Notes: generated by a model from the sequence alone, not told the origin. DNA of 64,000 bases from Sphingomonas sp. (GCF_019746665.1 NZ_JAIERS010000012.1:186001-250000), one strand, 5' to 3'. Shown: positions 25,647 to 35,343, counted from the stretch's first letter. A program made the numbers and translations.

Positions 25647-27794
25647 GACGCGCGCTCCCGTGGCGGCATAAAGCGCGTTGATGCACGCCGGAATCACCGG
25701 CGGCAGCACCGGCTCGCCAAGACCGGTCGGCGGATTGTCGCTCGGCACGAAATCGATCGCGATCTCGGGCGTGCGGGTGATGCGCGGCAGCGGATAGGCA
25801 TCGAAATTCGCCTGCTGCACCGCGCCCTCGCCCAGCGTCACCGCGAGCCCATCGAGCGCGTGGCCCAGACCTTCGATCACCGATCCTTCAGCTTGTGCCC
25901 GCGCGCCGAGAGGGTTGATGATATGCGCGCCCACATCGGCCGCCACCCACACCCGCGGCACCCGCAAGCCCTCGTCGCCGCCGACGTGCAGCTCGACCAC
26001 CTCGGCGATATAGCCCAGATGGCTGAAGTAGAAGGCGAAGCCCAGGCCCCTGCCCTGCCCCTGGCGGTAGCTGTCGAACTTCGACATCGCGACGACATGG
26101 CGTACCACCGCCGCCGCGCGCCCGGTATCGAAGGGCGGCCGCTGCGGCAGCACGCGCGGCGCCCCCAGGAGTTCGAGCGTCAGCGCCGGCAGCGTCTTGC
26201 CCGCGGCGTGCGCGACCTCGTCCAGGAAGCTTTGATAGGCGAAAGCGAGCGCGTTCGATCCCGGTGCCCGCAGCCAGCCGGTCGGCACATGCGTGTCGAG
26301 CACGGTCGCGCCATAATCGATCGCCGGCCCCAGCCCGGCCGGAAACTCGGTATCGTCGAGATCGGCGCCCTTGCCGAAGCTATCGCCCTGGCCGAAGCTG
26401 ACGAAATGATTGCTGAGCGCGGCCAGCCTGCCCTGGCCGTCGATCGCCGCCTTCAGCTGATGCCAGCCGCCGGGGCGATAGAAGTCGCGGCGAAGATCGT
26501 CCTCGCGGCTGTAGATCAGCTGCACTGGCGTGCCGGGCAGCTGCTTCGCGATCGCCGCCGCCTGCACCATATAGTCGTTCATCAGCCGCCGGCCAAAGCC
26601 GCCGCCCGCGCGCAGCAGGTTGATCCGCACCTTGTCCTTGGGCACGCCCAGATGCTTGGCGATCAGATCGCGCCCACCCTCGGGCCGCTGGGTCGAGGAC
26701 CAAATTTCGAGCGTGCCGTCGGCGCGGTAGAGCGCGGTGCAGTTTTGCGGCTCCATCGTCGCATGGGCAAGGAACGGATAAGCGTAGCGCGCCTCGACGG
26801 TCTTCGCCGCCCCCGCAAACGCGGCGGCCGGATCGCCGATCTTCGCGACCGGCTTTCGCGGACCCGCCTTGAACGCCGCCTCCGCCAGCGCCGCATAGCT
26901 TTCGGACGAAACCGCCCCTGCCGCGCCATGATCCCACTGGCAGTTGAGCGCCGCACGGGCGCGATTGGCCTGCCACCAGCTGTCGCCCACGATCGCGACC
27001 GCATCGCTCATCGCCTCGGCATCGCCGACGCCGTCGAGCTTCAGCACATGCCGCACGCCGGGCTGGCGCCGGGCGGCGTCGAGATCGGCGGCCTTCAGCT
27101 TGGCCCCGAACGTGCCGCACATCTCGACGGCAGCATAGAGCATCCCCGGCAGCCGCACGTCGAGCGCGTAGAGCGGCGCGCCGGCGACGATCCTGGGCGT
27201 ATCGACGTTGCGGATTGGCTTGCCGATGATCTTGAAATCCTGGGCAGCCTTCAGCGGCACCTTGGCGAGATCGGGCGCGGGCTGCTTCGCCGCCGCCGCC
27301 GCGAGCGCGCCATAGGTCGCGCGTTTGCCGGTCACCGGATCGAGCACCGCGCCGCTCGCGGTTTTCAGCCGTTCGGCGGGCACGCCCCATTCGGCGGCGG
27401 CGGCCTGGACGATCATCGCCCGCGCCGCCGCGCCCGCCCGACGCATAGGCAGCCAGTTCGCGGGCGTCGCGGTCGATCCGCCGGCGATCTGCAAGCCATA
27501 GAGCTTGGCATCGGCATGGGCCTGCTCGATCGTCACCTGAGCCCAATCGACGTCAAGCTCCTCGGCGATCAGCATCGGCAGCATGGTGCGCACGCCCTGG
27601 CCAATCTCGGGGTTCTTGGCGATGATCGTCACCGCATTGTCGGGCGCGATCCGCACGAAGGTGCCGATCGGCACCGGCACGCCGGTCTCGGCGGCATCGG
27701 CGGGGGCGAGCCGGAACATCAGCGCGCCGCCCGCCGCGAGGCTGGCGCTCAGGAACAGGCGGCGGTCAAGGATCGCGTCCATCGCCGCCCTCAC
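25605..27794 (-). CDS. Molybdopterin-dependent aldehyde/isoquinoline oxidoreductase, large subunit (IorB-like)
   Basis: A 729-residue xanthine dehydrogenase-family large subunit. The N-terminus has a twin-arginine motif ([10 protein letters not shown]) before a hydrophobic stretch, predicting Tat export. Mo-cofactor motifs include [17 protein letters not shown] and the C-terminal active-site Glu region [11 protein letters not shown]. The start ATG at 27794 overlaps the small-subunit stop (ATGA). Together the two form a periplasmic hydroxylase using a cytochrome rather than FAD, as in isoquinoline 1-oxidoreductase or nicotinate/aldehyde hydroxylases; the substrate is not predictable. Confidence 0.9.
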   Translation of the reverse strand: MRAAMDAILDRRLFLSASLAAGGALMFRLAPADAAETGVPVPIGTFVRIAPDNAVTIIAKNPEIGQGVRTMLPMLIAEELDVDWAQVTIEQAHADAKLYGLQIAGGSTATPANWLPMRRAGAAARAMIVQAAAAEWGVPAERLKTASGAVLDPVTGKRATYGALAAAAAKQPAPDLAKVPLKAAQDFKIIGKPIRNVDTPRIVAGAPLYALDVRLPGMLYAAVEMCGTFGAKLKAADLDAARRQPGVRHVLKLDGVGDAEAMSDAVAIVGDSWWQANRARAALNCQWDHGAAGAVSSESYAALAEAAFKAGPRKPVAKIGDPAAAFAGAAKTVEARYAYPFLAHATMEPQNCTALYRADGTLEIWSSTQRPEGGRDLIAKHLGVPKDKVRINLLRAGGGFGRRLMNDYMVQAAAIAKQLPGTPVQLIYSREDDLRRDFYRPGGWHQLKAAIDGQGRLAALSNHFVSFGQGDSFGKGADLDDTEFPAGLGPAIDYGATVLDTHVPTGWLRAPGSNALAFAYQSFLDEVAHAAGKTLPALTLELLGAPRVLPQRPPFDTGRAAAVVRHVVAMSKFDSYRQGQGRGLGFAFYFSHLGYIAEVVELHVGGDEGLRVPRVWVAADVGAHIINPLGARAQAEGSVIEGLGHALDGLAVTLGEGAVQQANFDAYPLPRITRTPEIAIDFVPSDNPPTGLGEPVLPPVIPACINALYAATGARVRSLPVDRTVFARA

Positions 27795-28246
27795 GCGCTG
27801 GCGGCCGCGCGGATCGCGGCACGGATGCGGTTATAGGTGGCGCAGCGGCACAGATTGCCGGCCATCGCCGCGTCTATTTCGTCATCGCTGGGCTTGGGCG
27901 TCTGCGCAAGAAGCGCGGTCGCCGACATGATCTGACCGGCCTGGCAATAGCCGCATTGCGGCACATCGGCGGCGATCCACGCGGCCGATACCCGCCGGCC
28001 GACGGGCTTTTGCGCGACCGCCTCGATCGTCGTCACCTTGGCGGCGCCGACACTGCCGAGCGGAGTCTGGCAACCGCGCACCGCCTGGCCATCGAGATGG
28101 ACGGTGCAGGCGCCGCAGAGCCCCTGCCCGCAGCCGAACTTGGTGCCGATAAGGCCCAAATCCTCGCGGAGCACCCACAGCAGGGGTTTGTCCGCGGGTG
28201 CATTCACCTGCACCGTACGCCCATTGACGTTCAGCCGCACCGCCAT
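27791..28246 (-). CDS. (2Fe-2S)-binding small subunit of the molybdenum hydroxylase (IorA-like)
   Basis: A 151-residue protein. A plant-ferredoxin-type N-terminal cluster site ([16 protein letters not shown], about residues 38-53) is followed by the second 2Fe-2S helical domain ([10 protein letters not shown] near residue 97 and [15 protein letters not shown] near 129). This is the standard two-cluster subunit that passes electrons from the molybdenum centre. It has no signal of its own and probably travels with the Tat-tagged large subunit. Its stop overlaps the large-subunit ATG by 4 nt. Confidence 0.94.
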   Translation of the reverse strand: MAVRLNVNGRTVQVNAPADKPLLWVLREDLGLIGTKFGCGQGLCGACTVHLDGQAVRGCQTPLGSVGAAKVTTIEAVAQKPVGRRVSAAWIAADVPQCGYCQAGQIMSATALLAQTPKPSDDEIDAAMAGNLCRCATYNRIRAAIRAAASA

Positions 28247-28299
28247 TCGCCTCTCCCCAATCGTGTTGGAACGATAGCGCGGGGCGGTGGAGCCGACAA

Positions 28300-28329
28300 G
28301 GATCGGCGCCGCGGGCGCGGCACCGATCC
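28300..28329 (-). terminator. Hairpin after urcA
   Basis: GGATCGG..GCCGCG and CGCGGC..CCGATCC (28300-28313 with 28316-28329) pair over 14 positions with one mismatch and a very short loop. It lies 9 nt past the UrcA stop on the minus strand. No T-tract follows. Confidence 0.4.
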
Positions 28330-28338
28330 CTTGCGGGT

Positions 28339-28656
28339 TCAGCGGGTGGCGACGACCGCGGGCGCGGCGGCGCGGGCGGCGGCGACGCGGCGGTCACGCT
28401 CCGCATTGCCCTGGGCGATCACCCCCTGTTCACACGCCAGACGGCGGTTCTGCGCGGCGAGCGTCAGCGGACCGTCGAGGGCGCAAGCCTCGCGCGCGGC
28501 CTGCCACAGCCGGCGATCGAACAGGCGAACGCCGTCGGCGCGGCTCATGTCGAGATCCGCGACCCGGATCGTAACCGATTGCTGCACCTGCTCTGCGTTT
28601 GCTGCAGGCGCGAAGAGAGCGGCCGCGGCGAAGGCCGCGACGAGAAGCGTGCGCAT
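28339..28656 (-). CDS. UrcA family secreted protein
   Basis: A 105-residue protein with a signal peptide ([21 protein letters not shown]). The short domain includes [13 protein letters not shown]-like residues ([21 protein letters not shown]) and two conserved cysteines (REACALDG and RLACEQG). This matches the UrcA family widespread in Sphingomonadales and Caulobacterales, whose function is unknown. It is divergent from the LysR gene at 28778 and upstream of the IorAB pair on the same strand, but separated from it by a hairpin. Confidence 0.8.
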   Translation of the reverse strand: MRTLLVAAFAAAALFAPAANAEQVQQSVTIRVADLDMSRADGVRLFDRRLWQAAREACALDGPLTLAAQNRRLACEQGVIAQGNAERDRRVAAARAAAPAVVATR

Positions 28657-28740
28657 CGTAGTTTCCCTTGTTCAAAGGCGGCGATTTCTGCCGTCTCAGC
28701 TGCTATAGCAAAGCTATCGGCGGCTGCGCCAACAACGATG

Positions 28741-28759
28741 TTGCACTGCCGTTATGCAA
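28741..28759. promoter_or_regulatory. Candidate LysR operator (TTGCA-N9-TGCAA)
   Basis: A 19-bp interrupted palindrome, TTGCA-N9-TGCAA, fits the loose T-N11-A dyad of LysR regulators. It sits 18 nt before the LysR start codon in the divergent urcA-lysR spacer, suggesting autoregulation. The assignment is by position and symmetry only. Confidence 0.3.
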
Positions 28760-28777
28760 AAGTGCAGAAGGGTCGCC

Positions 28778-29749
28778 ATGGACTGGAACGATCTGCGCTA
28801 TTTCCTGGCCGTAGCGCGCCACGGCACCACGCTCGCCGCCGGGCGCGCGCTCAAGGTCAGCCAAACCACGGTCGCCCGGCGCGTGCAAGTGCTGGAAGGC
28901 GACCTGGGGCTGACCTTGTTCGAGCGTCGCCCGACCGGCTATGTCCTCACGCCCGAGGGCGAGGGGCTGATCGACCAAGCCCGCGAAGTGGAACAGCGCG
29001 CCCAAGCCGTGGCGGCCCTCGCCGCCGCGCAAGGGCGCGTCGCGCGCGGCACGGTGAAGCTCACCACCGAAGAGATCGTCGCGGTTACGTTGCTCGTGCC
29101 CGTGCTCGGCGCCCTGCACGAGACGCATCCCGGCATCACGGTCGAGATCGACACCAGCGATGCGCTCCGCGATCTGGGCGCGGGTGATGCAGATATCGCG
29201 CTGCGCAGCTGCCACCGTCCCGAAGGCAATGCCCTCGTCGCACGGCGGCTGAGCGACGAGATCTGGGCCTTTTATTGCAGCGAATCCTATGCCGCCGCCC
29301 ATGGCGTCCCCGGATCGATGGAGGAATTGGCGAACCATCCCATTATCGGCGGTGGCGGGCCGGGGTTGTGGCGGCATTACCAGCCGTGGCTGGCGCGTTA
29401 TGGCCTGGAACAGGCGGTAACGCTGCATCAGGGTTCGGTAATGGGATTACTCGCCTCGGTTAAGGCGGGGCTCGGCCTCGCGGCGCTCCCGGTGCTGGTT
29501 GCCGATCACGAACCTGGCCTGATCCGCTGCACGCCGCAGACGCCGCCGGGCGGGCGCGGACTGTGGCTGCTCACGCACGAACGCCTCCGCCACACCCCGC
29601 GCGTGCGCGCGGTGCTCGATCTGATCGCCGATCACATCATCGCGCGGGCGCGCGCAAGCACGCCCACCCCGGTGTTGCGGCCCGAATTCGCCGACGCGCA
29701 CATCGTCCTGCCGCCCGGGTTTCAAGCCGACATCGGCACCGTGCAATAG
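28778..29749 (+). CDS. LysR-family transcriptional regulator
   Basis: A 323-residue regulator. The N-terminal winged HTH (MDWNDLRYFLAVARHGTTL, with RALKVSQTTVARRVQVLE as recognition region) is followed by a LysR substrate-binding domain (about 90-290). The start ATG 28778 has AGAAGGG upstream; an ATG 24 nt earlier is less likely. It is divergent from urcA and has a palindrome next to its start. The effector and targets are unknown; the divergent urcA and the molybdenum hydroxylase genes are possible targets. Confidence 0.9.
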   Translation: MDWNDLRYFLAVARHGTTLAAGRALKVSQTTVARRVQVLEGDLGLTLFERRPTGYVLTPEGEGLIDQAREVEQRAQAVAALAAAQGRVARGTVKLTTEEIVAVTLLVPVLGALHETHPGITVEIDTSDALRDLGAGDADIALRSCHRPEGNALVARRLSDEIWAFYCSESYAAAHGVPGSMEELANHPIIGGGGPGLWRHYQPWLARYGLEQAVTLHQGSVMGLLASVKAGLGLAALPVLVADHEPGLIRCTPQTPPGGRGLWLLTHERLRHTPRVRAVLDLIADHIIARARASTPTPVLRPEFADAHIVLPPGFQADIGTVQ

Positions 29750-29772
29750 CGCGCCGCCCAAGCGGCGGCGCG
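29750..29772 (+). terminator. Hairpin directly after the LysR gene
   Basis: CGCGCCGCC (29750-29758) and GGCGGCGCG (29764-29772) form a perfect 9-bp stem with a 5-nt loop right after the stop codon. The absence of a T-run makes intrinsic termination uncertain. Confidence 0.4.
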
Positions 29773-29841
29773 GGACTGGCGCCCAGGATTGCATGGGCGT
29801 TACTGCAGCGGCAATTCGGTTTCACACCAATGAAACATCAT

Positions 29842-29857
29842 CGTCAGTGTCGCGTCA
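29842..29857 (+). promoter_or_regulatory. Possible PHO-box-like direct repeat upstream of phoX
   Basis: Two CGTCA blocks (29842 and 29853) repeat with an 11-bp period, the spacing of a PhoB-binding PHO box, about 90-105 nt upstream of the phosphatase start. The match to the GTCAT-type consensus is partial, so this is tentative. Confidence 0.25.
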
Positions 29858-29945
29858 CCAAACCGGAACGGTTCTGACCAACTTCCCCGTCAAAGGCTGA
29901 AGAAAGCCAATGACTCGATTGAACGCCAATCTTTGGGGGACCGCC

Positions 29946-32426
29946 ATGACGCATGACACGACCGACCTCGCCCTCGGTTACGATGACGGCGACATCGATA
30001 CCAACCGCACCGCCAACCCGTCGCTCAACGAGCTCGCCCACGCGATGCTCTCGCGGCGCCAGGCGATGCGCAACGGCGCCGGCGCGATGGCGATGGCGGT
30101 CTTCAGCAGCAGCCTGCTTACCGCCTGCGGTGACAACAATAACATCAGCCGTGGCCCGACCGACCCGGCGCCGACCGCTGGCCTCACCACCTCCGGCACC
30201 ACGAGCAGCGGCCGCGTCGTGACGCTCACCGGCACCGCGACCGACAACAATCCCGTCAGCTCGGTGGTGGTGACGCAGACCGGCGGCCCGGCGGTGAACC
30301 TGATCCCGGCGGCGACCCCCAACAGCTTCACCTTCATCGCCCCGGTCGTCTCGGCGGCGACCACGCTCAATTTCCGCCTGACCGCGACCGATACCGCCGG
30401 CCAGGTCGCGGTGGCCGACGCGAGCGTCACCGTGAACCCGCCCGCGCTCGGCTTCAACGCGATCCCCAAGAATCTGAACGATGTCGTCACCGTGCCGACG
30501 GGCTACAGCGTCACCGTGCTGTCGCGCCTCGGCGATCCGATCGCGGCGGGGGTTCCGGCCTTCGCCAATGACGGCAGCGACACCAACTTCGCCCAGCGCA
30601 TCGGCGACCATGGTGACGCGCTTTATTACTACGGCCTCTCGGCGGCGGGCACCCGCGACGACAACAGCAACACGCGCGGCCTGATCGTCCAGAATCACGA
30701 GAACATCACCCAGACCTATCTCCACATCAACGGCCCGACCACGACCGGCGGCGTCCGCCCCGAGGCCGAGGCGATCAAGGAGATCGAGGCGCACGGGCTG
30801 AGCGTGATCGAGGTCACGCGCGCGCTCAACGGGGGCTGGAGCTATGTCCAGGCGAGCAACTTCAACCGCCGCATCACCCCGAACACGCCCACCGTGTTCA
30901 ACGGCCCCGTGGCCGGGGCGAGCTTCATGCAGACCGCCTTCTCGCCCGACGGGACGCGCGGGCGCGGCACGATCAACAATTGCGCCAATGGCTATACCCC
31001 CTGGGGCACCAACCTGACGTGCGAGGAAAACTGGGCCGGCTATTTCCGCCGCCCGCGCGCGACCGACGACGCGCTGCGCACCCCGGCGCAGGTCACCTCG
31101 CTGGTGCGCTACGGCGTCGCGAGCAACACCGGCAATTATGGCTGGTCGACCGTCACCCCCGCCGATCCCGCCAATACCTTGTTCCGCAAGTGGGACGCGC
31201 GCGTCTCCGGCGCGTCGGCCACCGCCGATTTCCGCAACGAGCCCTATCACTATGGCTGGGTCGTCGAGACGGACCCCTATGATCCGAGCCAGGCGCCGCG
31301 CAAGCGCACCGCGCTCGGCCGGATGAACCATGAAGGCTGCTGGCCCGGCAATTTCGTCGTCGGCCGCCGCCCCGCCTTCTACATGGGCGACGACGCGCAG
31401 AACGAATATCTCTATAAATTCGTCTCGGCGACGCCCTGGGTTGCCGCCGACGCGACCGCGACCAATCGCCTCGCGATCGGCGACCGCTATCTCGATCAGG
31501 GGACGCTGTACGTCGCGGTCTTCAACGCCGATGGCACGGGTCAATGGGCGCCGTTGGTGTTCGGCACCGGGCCGATCACGGCTGCCAACACCACCTATCC
31601 CTTCGCCAATCAGGCCGATGTGCTGGCGAACGCGCGCCTCGCGGCGGACGTGTCGGGCGCGACGCGCATGGACCGGCCCGAATGGACCGCGGTGAACCCG
31701 GTCACCGGCGAGGTTTACCTCACCCTCACCAACAACAGCTCGCGCCGGCCCAACACGCTCGATGCCGCCAACCCGCGCGCTTATGTCGATCCGCCGAGCA
31801 CCACCGTCGGCAATCGCAACGGCCATATCATCCGCCTGCGCGAAACCGGCGACAATAGCGAGGCGACGACCTTCACCTGGGACATTTATGTCTTCGGGTC
31901 GGGCTCGGACCTCGATGCGACCAACATCAACCTCTCGGGCCTCACCGCCGATAACGACTTTTCGAGCCCCGACGGGCTGTGGTTCGGCCGCGCGACCAAC
32001 GCGACCGGGCAGGTGACCCCGCTGCTCTGGATCCAGACCGACGACGGCGCCTTCACCGACCAGACCAACAACCAGATGCTCGCCGCGCTGCCCGGGCGAG
32101 TGGGCGATGGCGGCACCCGCGTGGTGAACAACAATGCCGGCGGCCTCACCGGCTCGGCGACCACCCGGATCGGCGCCGCGCCCGGCACCCAGCTGCGCCG
32201 CTTTCTGGTCGGCCCGCGCCAGTGCGAAATCACCGGCATCGACTCGACGCCCGATGGCCGCACCCTGTTCGTCGGCATCCAGCATCCGGGCGAGGACGGC
32301 ACTTTCGCCGCGCCCGGCAGCAACTGGCCGGCGACCCAAGCGACGGGCAGCGCCCCGGCGAGCACGCGCCCGCGCTCGGCGGTGGTCGTGATCACCAAGA
32401 ATGACGGCGGCGTGGTCGGCCTGTAA
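29946..32426 (+). CDS. Tat-exported PhoX-family alkaline phosphatase (DUF839)
   Basis: A protein of about 826 residues. A twin-arginine signal (SRRQAMRNGAGAMAM...) is followed by a lipobox-like LLTACG, then a low-complexity segment resembling a bacterial Ig-like/PKD region (about 60-170). The PhoX domain follows (GLIVQNHENITQTYL, LTCEENWAGYF, LGRMNHEGCWPGNF and IDSTPDGRTLFVGIQHPGED). PhoX enzymes release phosphate from phosphoesters in the periplasm with Ca/Fe cofactors. ATG 29946 has a GGGGGA ribosome site; ATG 29910 is an alternative. A strong terminator follows. Confidence 0.9.
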   Translation: MTHDTTDLALGYDDGDIDTNRTANPSLNELAHAMLSRRQAMRNGAGAMAMAVFSSSLLTACGDNNNISRGPTDPAPTAGLTTSGTTSSGRVVTLTGTATDNNPVSSVVVTQTGGPAVNLIPAATPNSFTFIAPVVSAATTLNFRLTATDTAGQVAVADASVTVNPPALGFNAIPKNLNDVVTVPTGYSVTVLSRLGDPIAAGVPAFANDGSDTNFAQRIGDHGDALYYYGLSAAGTRDDNSNTRGLIVQNHENITQTYLHINGPTTTGGVRPEAEAIKEIEAHGLSVIEVTRALNGGWSYVQASNFNRRITPNTPTVFNGPVAGASFMQTAFSPDGTRGRGTINNCANGYTPWGTNLTCEENWAGYFRRPRATDDALRTPAQVTSLVRYGVASNTGNYGWSTVTPADPANTLFRKWDARVSGASATADFRNEPYHYGWVVETDPYDPSQAPRKRTALGRMNHEGCWPGNFVVGRRPAFYMGDDAQNEYLYKFVSATPWVAADATATNRLAIGDRYLDQGTLYVAVFNADGTGQWAPLVFGTGPITAANTTYPFANQADVLANARLAADVSGATRMDRPEWTAVNPVTGEVYLTLTNNSSRRPNTLDAANPRAYVDPPSTTVGNRNGHIIRLRETGDNSEATTFTWDIYVFGSGSDLDATNINLSGLTADNDFSSPDGLWFGRATNATGQVTPLLWIQTDDGAFTDQTNNQMLAALPGRVGDGGTRVVNNNAGGLTGSATTRIGAAPGTQLRRFLVGPRQCEITGIDSTPDGRTLFVGIQHPGEDGTFAAPGSNWPATQATGSAPASTRPRSAVVVITKNDGGVVGL

Positions 32427-32450
32427 TTCCAGCTTTCCCTGGAACACCTC

Positions 32451-32482
32451 GCGCCCCCTGGAAACGGGGGGCGCTTTCTTTT
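32451..32482 (+). terminator. Rho-independent terminator of phoX
   Basis: GCGCCCCC (32451-32458) pairs with GGGGGCGC (32467-32474) and is followed directly by TTTCTTTT. It is 25 nt past the phoX stop and is a classic intrinsic terminator. Confidence 0.85.
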
Positions 32483-32501
32483 GGCCGGAAGCGGCGGGGC
32501 G

Positions 32502-33359
32502 CTATTGCACCGCGAACACGATGCACGCCTCGTCCTGCAGCGTTTGCAGCGGCGGCTGCAGCGTTACGCCGGTGGCAGCGTCGGGCGCCGGTGGCGGCGG
32601 CGGTGGCGGGGGTGGCGGTGGTGGCGGTGCCTCGGCCAAACGGGCGCGACCTCCAGTGACCACGACATCGGTCGGCCGCGTGCCGGGCGACGCATAGTTG
32701 GGCCAGCCGGCGAGCACGTCGGTGCGGCACACCCGCGCGGTCGGGTCGATCACTTTCGCCGCCCCCAGTCGTGCGCCGGCTGCCTCCACCGCCGCGCGCG
32801 CCCGCGCCGCCGCGTCGCGCATCGCCGCGTCGGCAAGGGCGGCCTTCACCTTGTTGTCGGGTTCGAGGCGGAAATACACCTGGCCCACGCCGGTCGGCTT
32901 CGCGGCAAGCACGGCGTTATAGGCACGTTCGAGCAGCGCCATATCCCGCACCTCGATATCGAGCGCGGCGGTCACCTCATAGCGGTCGATCTTGTCGGCG
33001 CGCTGATTGTCCACCAGCCGACCGTCCCTGTCGCGATATTGATCGTATAGCGGCCGCGTCGAGAAAGTCGTCGTCAACCGCACGCGGTCGGCGCCGAGCG
33101 CGCGCAGCGCGGCGTCGAGCTCGGCGACCTTGCGCGCGGCGGCGGCGGTCGCCCCCGCCGCATCGCGCTCGACCGCGCCAAACTCGGCCGTGAAGCGCGC
33201 GCGATTGGCGGGCAGTTCGGTCCGCACCAGCCCCAGCGAGGCGATCACCGGCTCGCGCAGCCACCAGGGGGCGGGAATATAGCGCTCGCCGATCTCAGCC
33301 GGCGGGGTCTGCGCGCTCGCGGCGCTTCCCAAGAGCAGCAGCGGCAGCAGCAGGCGCAT
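32502..33359 (-). CDS. Periplasmic SIMPL-domain (DUF541) protein with polyproline tract
   Basis: A 285-residue protein. A signal peptide (MRLLLPLLLLGSAASA) is followed by a SIMPL/DUF541 fold (about 30-215), with AEFGAVERDAAGATAAA and the ADAAMRDAAARARAAVEAAGARLG helix typical of the family. A run of 13 consecutive prolines (about residues 241-253) leads into a short C-terminal tail. SIMPL proteins are oxidative-stress-related or of unknown function. Translation of the proline run should need EF-P. It is convergent with phoX. Confidence 0.82.
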   Translation of the reverse strand: MRLLLPLLLLGSAASAQTPPAEIGERYIPAPWWLREPVIASLGLVRTELPANRARFTAEFGAVERDAAGATAAAARKVAELDAALRALGADRVRLTTTFSTRPLYDQYRDRDGRLVDNQRADKIDRYEVTAALDIEVRDMALLERAYNAVLAAKPTGVGQVYFRLEPDNKVKAALADAAMRDAAARARAAVEAAGARLGAAKVIDPTARVCRTDVLAGWPNYASPGTRPTDVVVTGGRARLAEAPPPPPPPPPPPPPAPDAATGVTLQPPLQTLQDEACIVFAVQ

Positions 33360-33429
33360 CGCACATCCCTTTCACCGTGGATCAGCGCTGTTTGGCACGC
33401 CGCCGGCGGGAAGCAAAGCCTATGGTATC

Positions 33430-33471
33430 AAAAAGAAAAACCCGCGGCGCCCTCCCCCAGGGCGCCGCGGG
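33430..33471 (-). terminator. Rho-independent terminator of ctrA
   Basis: CCCGCGGCGCCCT (33441-33453) and AGGGCGCCGCGGG (33459-33471) form a perfect 13-bp stem with a 5-nt loop. On the minus strand it is followed by TTTTTCTTTTT (complement of 33430-33440), 26 nt past the ctrA stop. It is a very strong intrinsic terminator. Confidence 0.92.
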
Positions 33472-33497
33472 TCTTCCCGCCCCTTGCCATCAACTTG

Positions 33498-34199
33498 TTA
33501 CGCGACGCGTGCGGTCACCACCTCATCGGGCTCGCGCAGCACATAGCCGCGGCCCCACACCGTCTCGATGTAATTCTCGCCATCGCACGCCAGGCTCAGC
33601 TTCTTGCGCAGCTTGCAGATGAACACGTCGATGATCTTCAGTTCCGGCTCGTCCATCCCGCCATAAAGGTGGTTGAGGAACATTTCCTTGGTGAGCGTGG
33701 TGCCCTTGCGGAGCGAAAGCAGCTCGAGCATCGCATATTCCTTGCCCGTCAGATGCACGCGCGCGCCATCGACTTCGACCGTCTTGGCGTCGAGGTTCAC
33801 GGCGAGCTTGCCGGTGCGGATCACGCTTTGCGAATGGCCCTTCGAGCGGCGGACGACCGCATGGATACGCGCGACCAGCTCCTCGCGGTGGAACGGCTTG
33901 GTCACATAATCATCGGCGCCGAAGCCGAAGCTGCGCACCTTGGAGTCCATTTCCGAATTGCCCGACAGGATCAGCACCGGGGTCTGTACCCGGGCGACGC
34001 GCAGTTTCTTCAGCACGTCATACCCGTGCATGTCGGGCAGATTCAGGTCGAGCAGGATGATGTCGTAATCATAGAGCTTGCCCAGATCGAGGCCTTCCTC
34101 GCCCAGGTCGGTGGTGTAAACATTAAAGCCTTCGGCCGAAAGCATCAGCTCGATGGCCTTGGCCGTGGTCGGCTCGTCCTCGATCAGCAGCACGCGCAT
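33498..34199 (-). CDS. ctrA: Cell-cycle response regulator CtrA
   Basis: A 233-residue OmpR-family response regulator. The receiver domain (1-120) has the phospho-acceptor Asp51 in [16 protein letters not shown], and the DNA-binding winged helix (about 130-225) contains the family block [24 protein letters not shown]. The start ATG 34199 (MRVLLIEDE) is the conserved CtrA N-terminus; the frame extends upstream without support. In alphaproteobacteria CtrA controls replication, division and motility genes, and is activated by the CckA-ChpT phosphorelay. The gene has its own strong terminator. Confidence 0.97.
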   Translation of the reverse strand: MRVLLIEDEPTTAKAIELMLSAEGFNVYTTDLGEEGLDLGKLYDYDIILLDLNLPDMHGYDVLKKLRVARVQTPVLILSGNSEMDSKVRSFGFGADDYVTKPFHREELVARIHAVVRRSKGHSQSVIRTGKLAVNLDAKTVEVDGARVHLTGKEYAMLELLSLRKGTTLTKEMFLNHLYGGMDEPELKIIDVFICKLRKKLSLACDGENYIETVWGRGYVLREPDEVVTARVA

Positions 34200-34256
34200 T
34201 CGCCCAGTCCCCCTCAGTTCTGGCCGCGACCCCCAGGTGCGTCGCTCGACCCGCAG

Positions 34257-34314
34257 CATTAACCAAACGGGACATGAACGCAAAAGGTTAATTTAGTCCT
34301 ACGCTAGGGGAATC
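34257..34314 (-). promoter_or_regulatory. Candidate ctrA promoter region with GANTC site and TTAA half-sites
   Basis: Upstream of ctrA are TTAA half-sites at 34259-34262 and 34288-34291 and a GANTC (GAATC) at 34310-34314, inside the end of the LysR gene. In Caulobacter a CcrM site and CtrA boxes lie in the ctrA promoter. Here no complete TTAA-N7-TTAA box is present, so the assignment is weak. Confidence 0.3.
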
Positions 34315-35241
34315 CACGAGTCGCGGCGTTTCTTGCACGGTTCGACTCATCCGGTTTTCGCCCAGCGCATCGCCTAAAAAAGCAATCAGGGCTTCCACGC
34401 GGGCCGGCCGCAGCGTGGCCGGCGGGGTGAGCAGGTGGAGCGCGAGCGCGGGCGGGTGCCACTCGGGAAGAATGGGCTCCAGCCGCCCAGCGGCGATTTC
34501 GGCGCCGACGATGAAGTCCGGCAGCACCGCCAGCCCAACCCCGGCGCAGAGCGCGGGCAGCAGTGCCTCGCCGCTGTTCGCGCTCAGCGGGCCACGCGCG
34601 CGCAGCGTCACCTGCGCACCATCGGGGCCGTTGAATTGCCAAGGCCCAGTGACGTTCGAATAAGCGAGCAACTGATGCTCGGCGAGCTGGCCAGGGTGGC
34701 CGGGACGGCCGTGGCGCTCGAAATAAGCGGGCGCGCCAACGATATGCATCGCGACCGGCCGTAGTCGCCGCGCGCGTAGCGAACTGTCGGGCAGGCGCCC
34801 GATCCGCAGCGCGATGTCAAAGCCCTGGGCAACGATGTCCACCACCCCATCGGAAAGATCGAGGTCGATCTCGATCCGTGGGTTGAGCGCGAGGAACCGC
34901 GCGATCACCGGCGCGACATGGGCCAGGCCGAAGCTCATCGGCGCGCTCACCCGCACCCGACCGGCGAGTGCCGCCGCGCCCTCTTGCGCCGCTTCCTCCG
35001 CCGCGCGCGCCTCGGCGAGCATGGCCCGGGCATGGTCGGCGAGGCCGCGGCCCTGTTCGGTAAGCGCCAGTCGCCGCGAGGTGCGGTGGAACAGCGCGGT
35101 GCCCAGTTGTGCCTCCAGCCGGGTAATGGCCTTAGACACGGTCGCCTTGGAAACGCCAACGGCCTCCGCCGCGCCGCTGAACGAGCGATGCTCGATCACA
35201 CAGGCGAACAAGGCCCAGGCCTCGAGATCGGGAAGCCGCAT
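34288..35241 (-). CDS. LysR-family transcriptional regulator
   Basis: A 317-residue regulator with an HTH near residues 5-65 ([22 protein letters not shown], then [19 protein letters not shown]) and a periplasmic-binding-like effector domain (about 90-295). The ATG at 35241 is chosen; a TTG 6 nt upstream is the alternative. It belongs to the CrgA-like LysR group. Regulators of this group often lie beside pirin and wrbA genes, which here follow at 36.0-37.4 kb; a role in redox or quinone stress is therefore an inference. Confidence 0.9.
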   Translation of the reverse strand: MRLPDLEAWALFACVIEHRSFSGAAEAVGVSKATVSKAITRLEAQLGTALFHRTSRRLALTEQGRGLADHARAMLAEARAAEEAAQEGAAALAGRVRVSAPMSFGLAHVAPVIARFLALNPRIEIDLDLSDGVVDIVAQGFDIALRIGRLPDSSLRARRLRPVAMHIVGAPAYFERHGRPGHPGQLAEHQLLAYSNVTGPWQFNGPDGAQVTLRARGPLSANSGEALLPALCAGVGLAVLPDFIVGAEIAAGRLEPILPEWHPPALALHLLTPPATLRPARVEALIAFLGDALGENRMSRTVQETPRLVDSPSVGLN

Positions 35242-35343
35242 ACCCAAGCTGTAAGCATTGGAGGAAGCGGGCGCAATCGACCCTGCCCTTGGCCTTGCCC
35301 GGCCGCCGGGTTAAATCGCCGGCGCAACAATGGGGAGGCAGGG

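Noticed and set aside
29844-32447. 867-codon open frame on the minus strand opposite phoX
   Set aside because: It is a mirror of the phoX coding frame in high-GC DNA, rich in Arg/Gly/Ala/His with no motif; phoX on the plus strand has clear family motifs, a Tat signal and a terminator.
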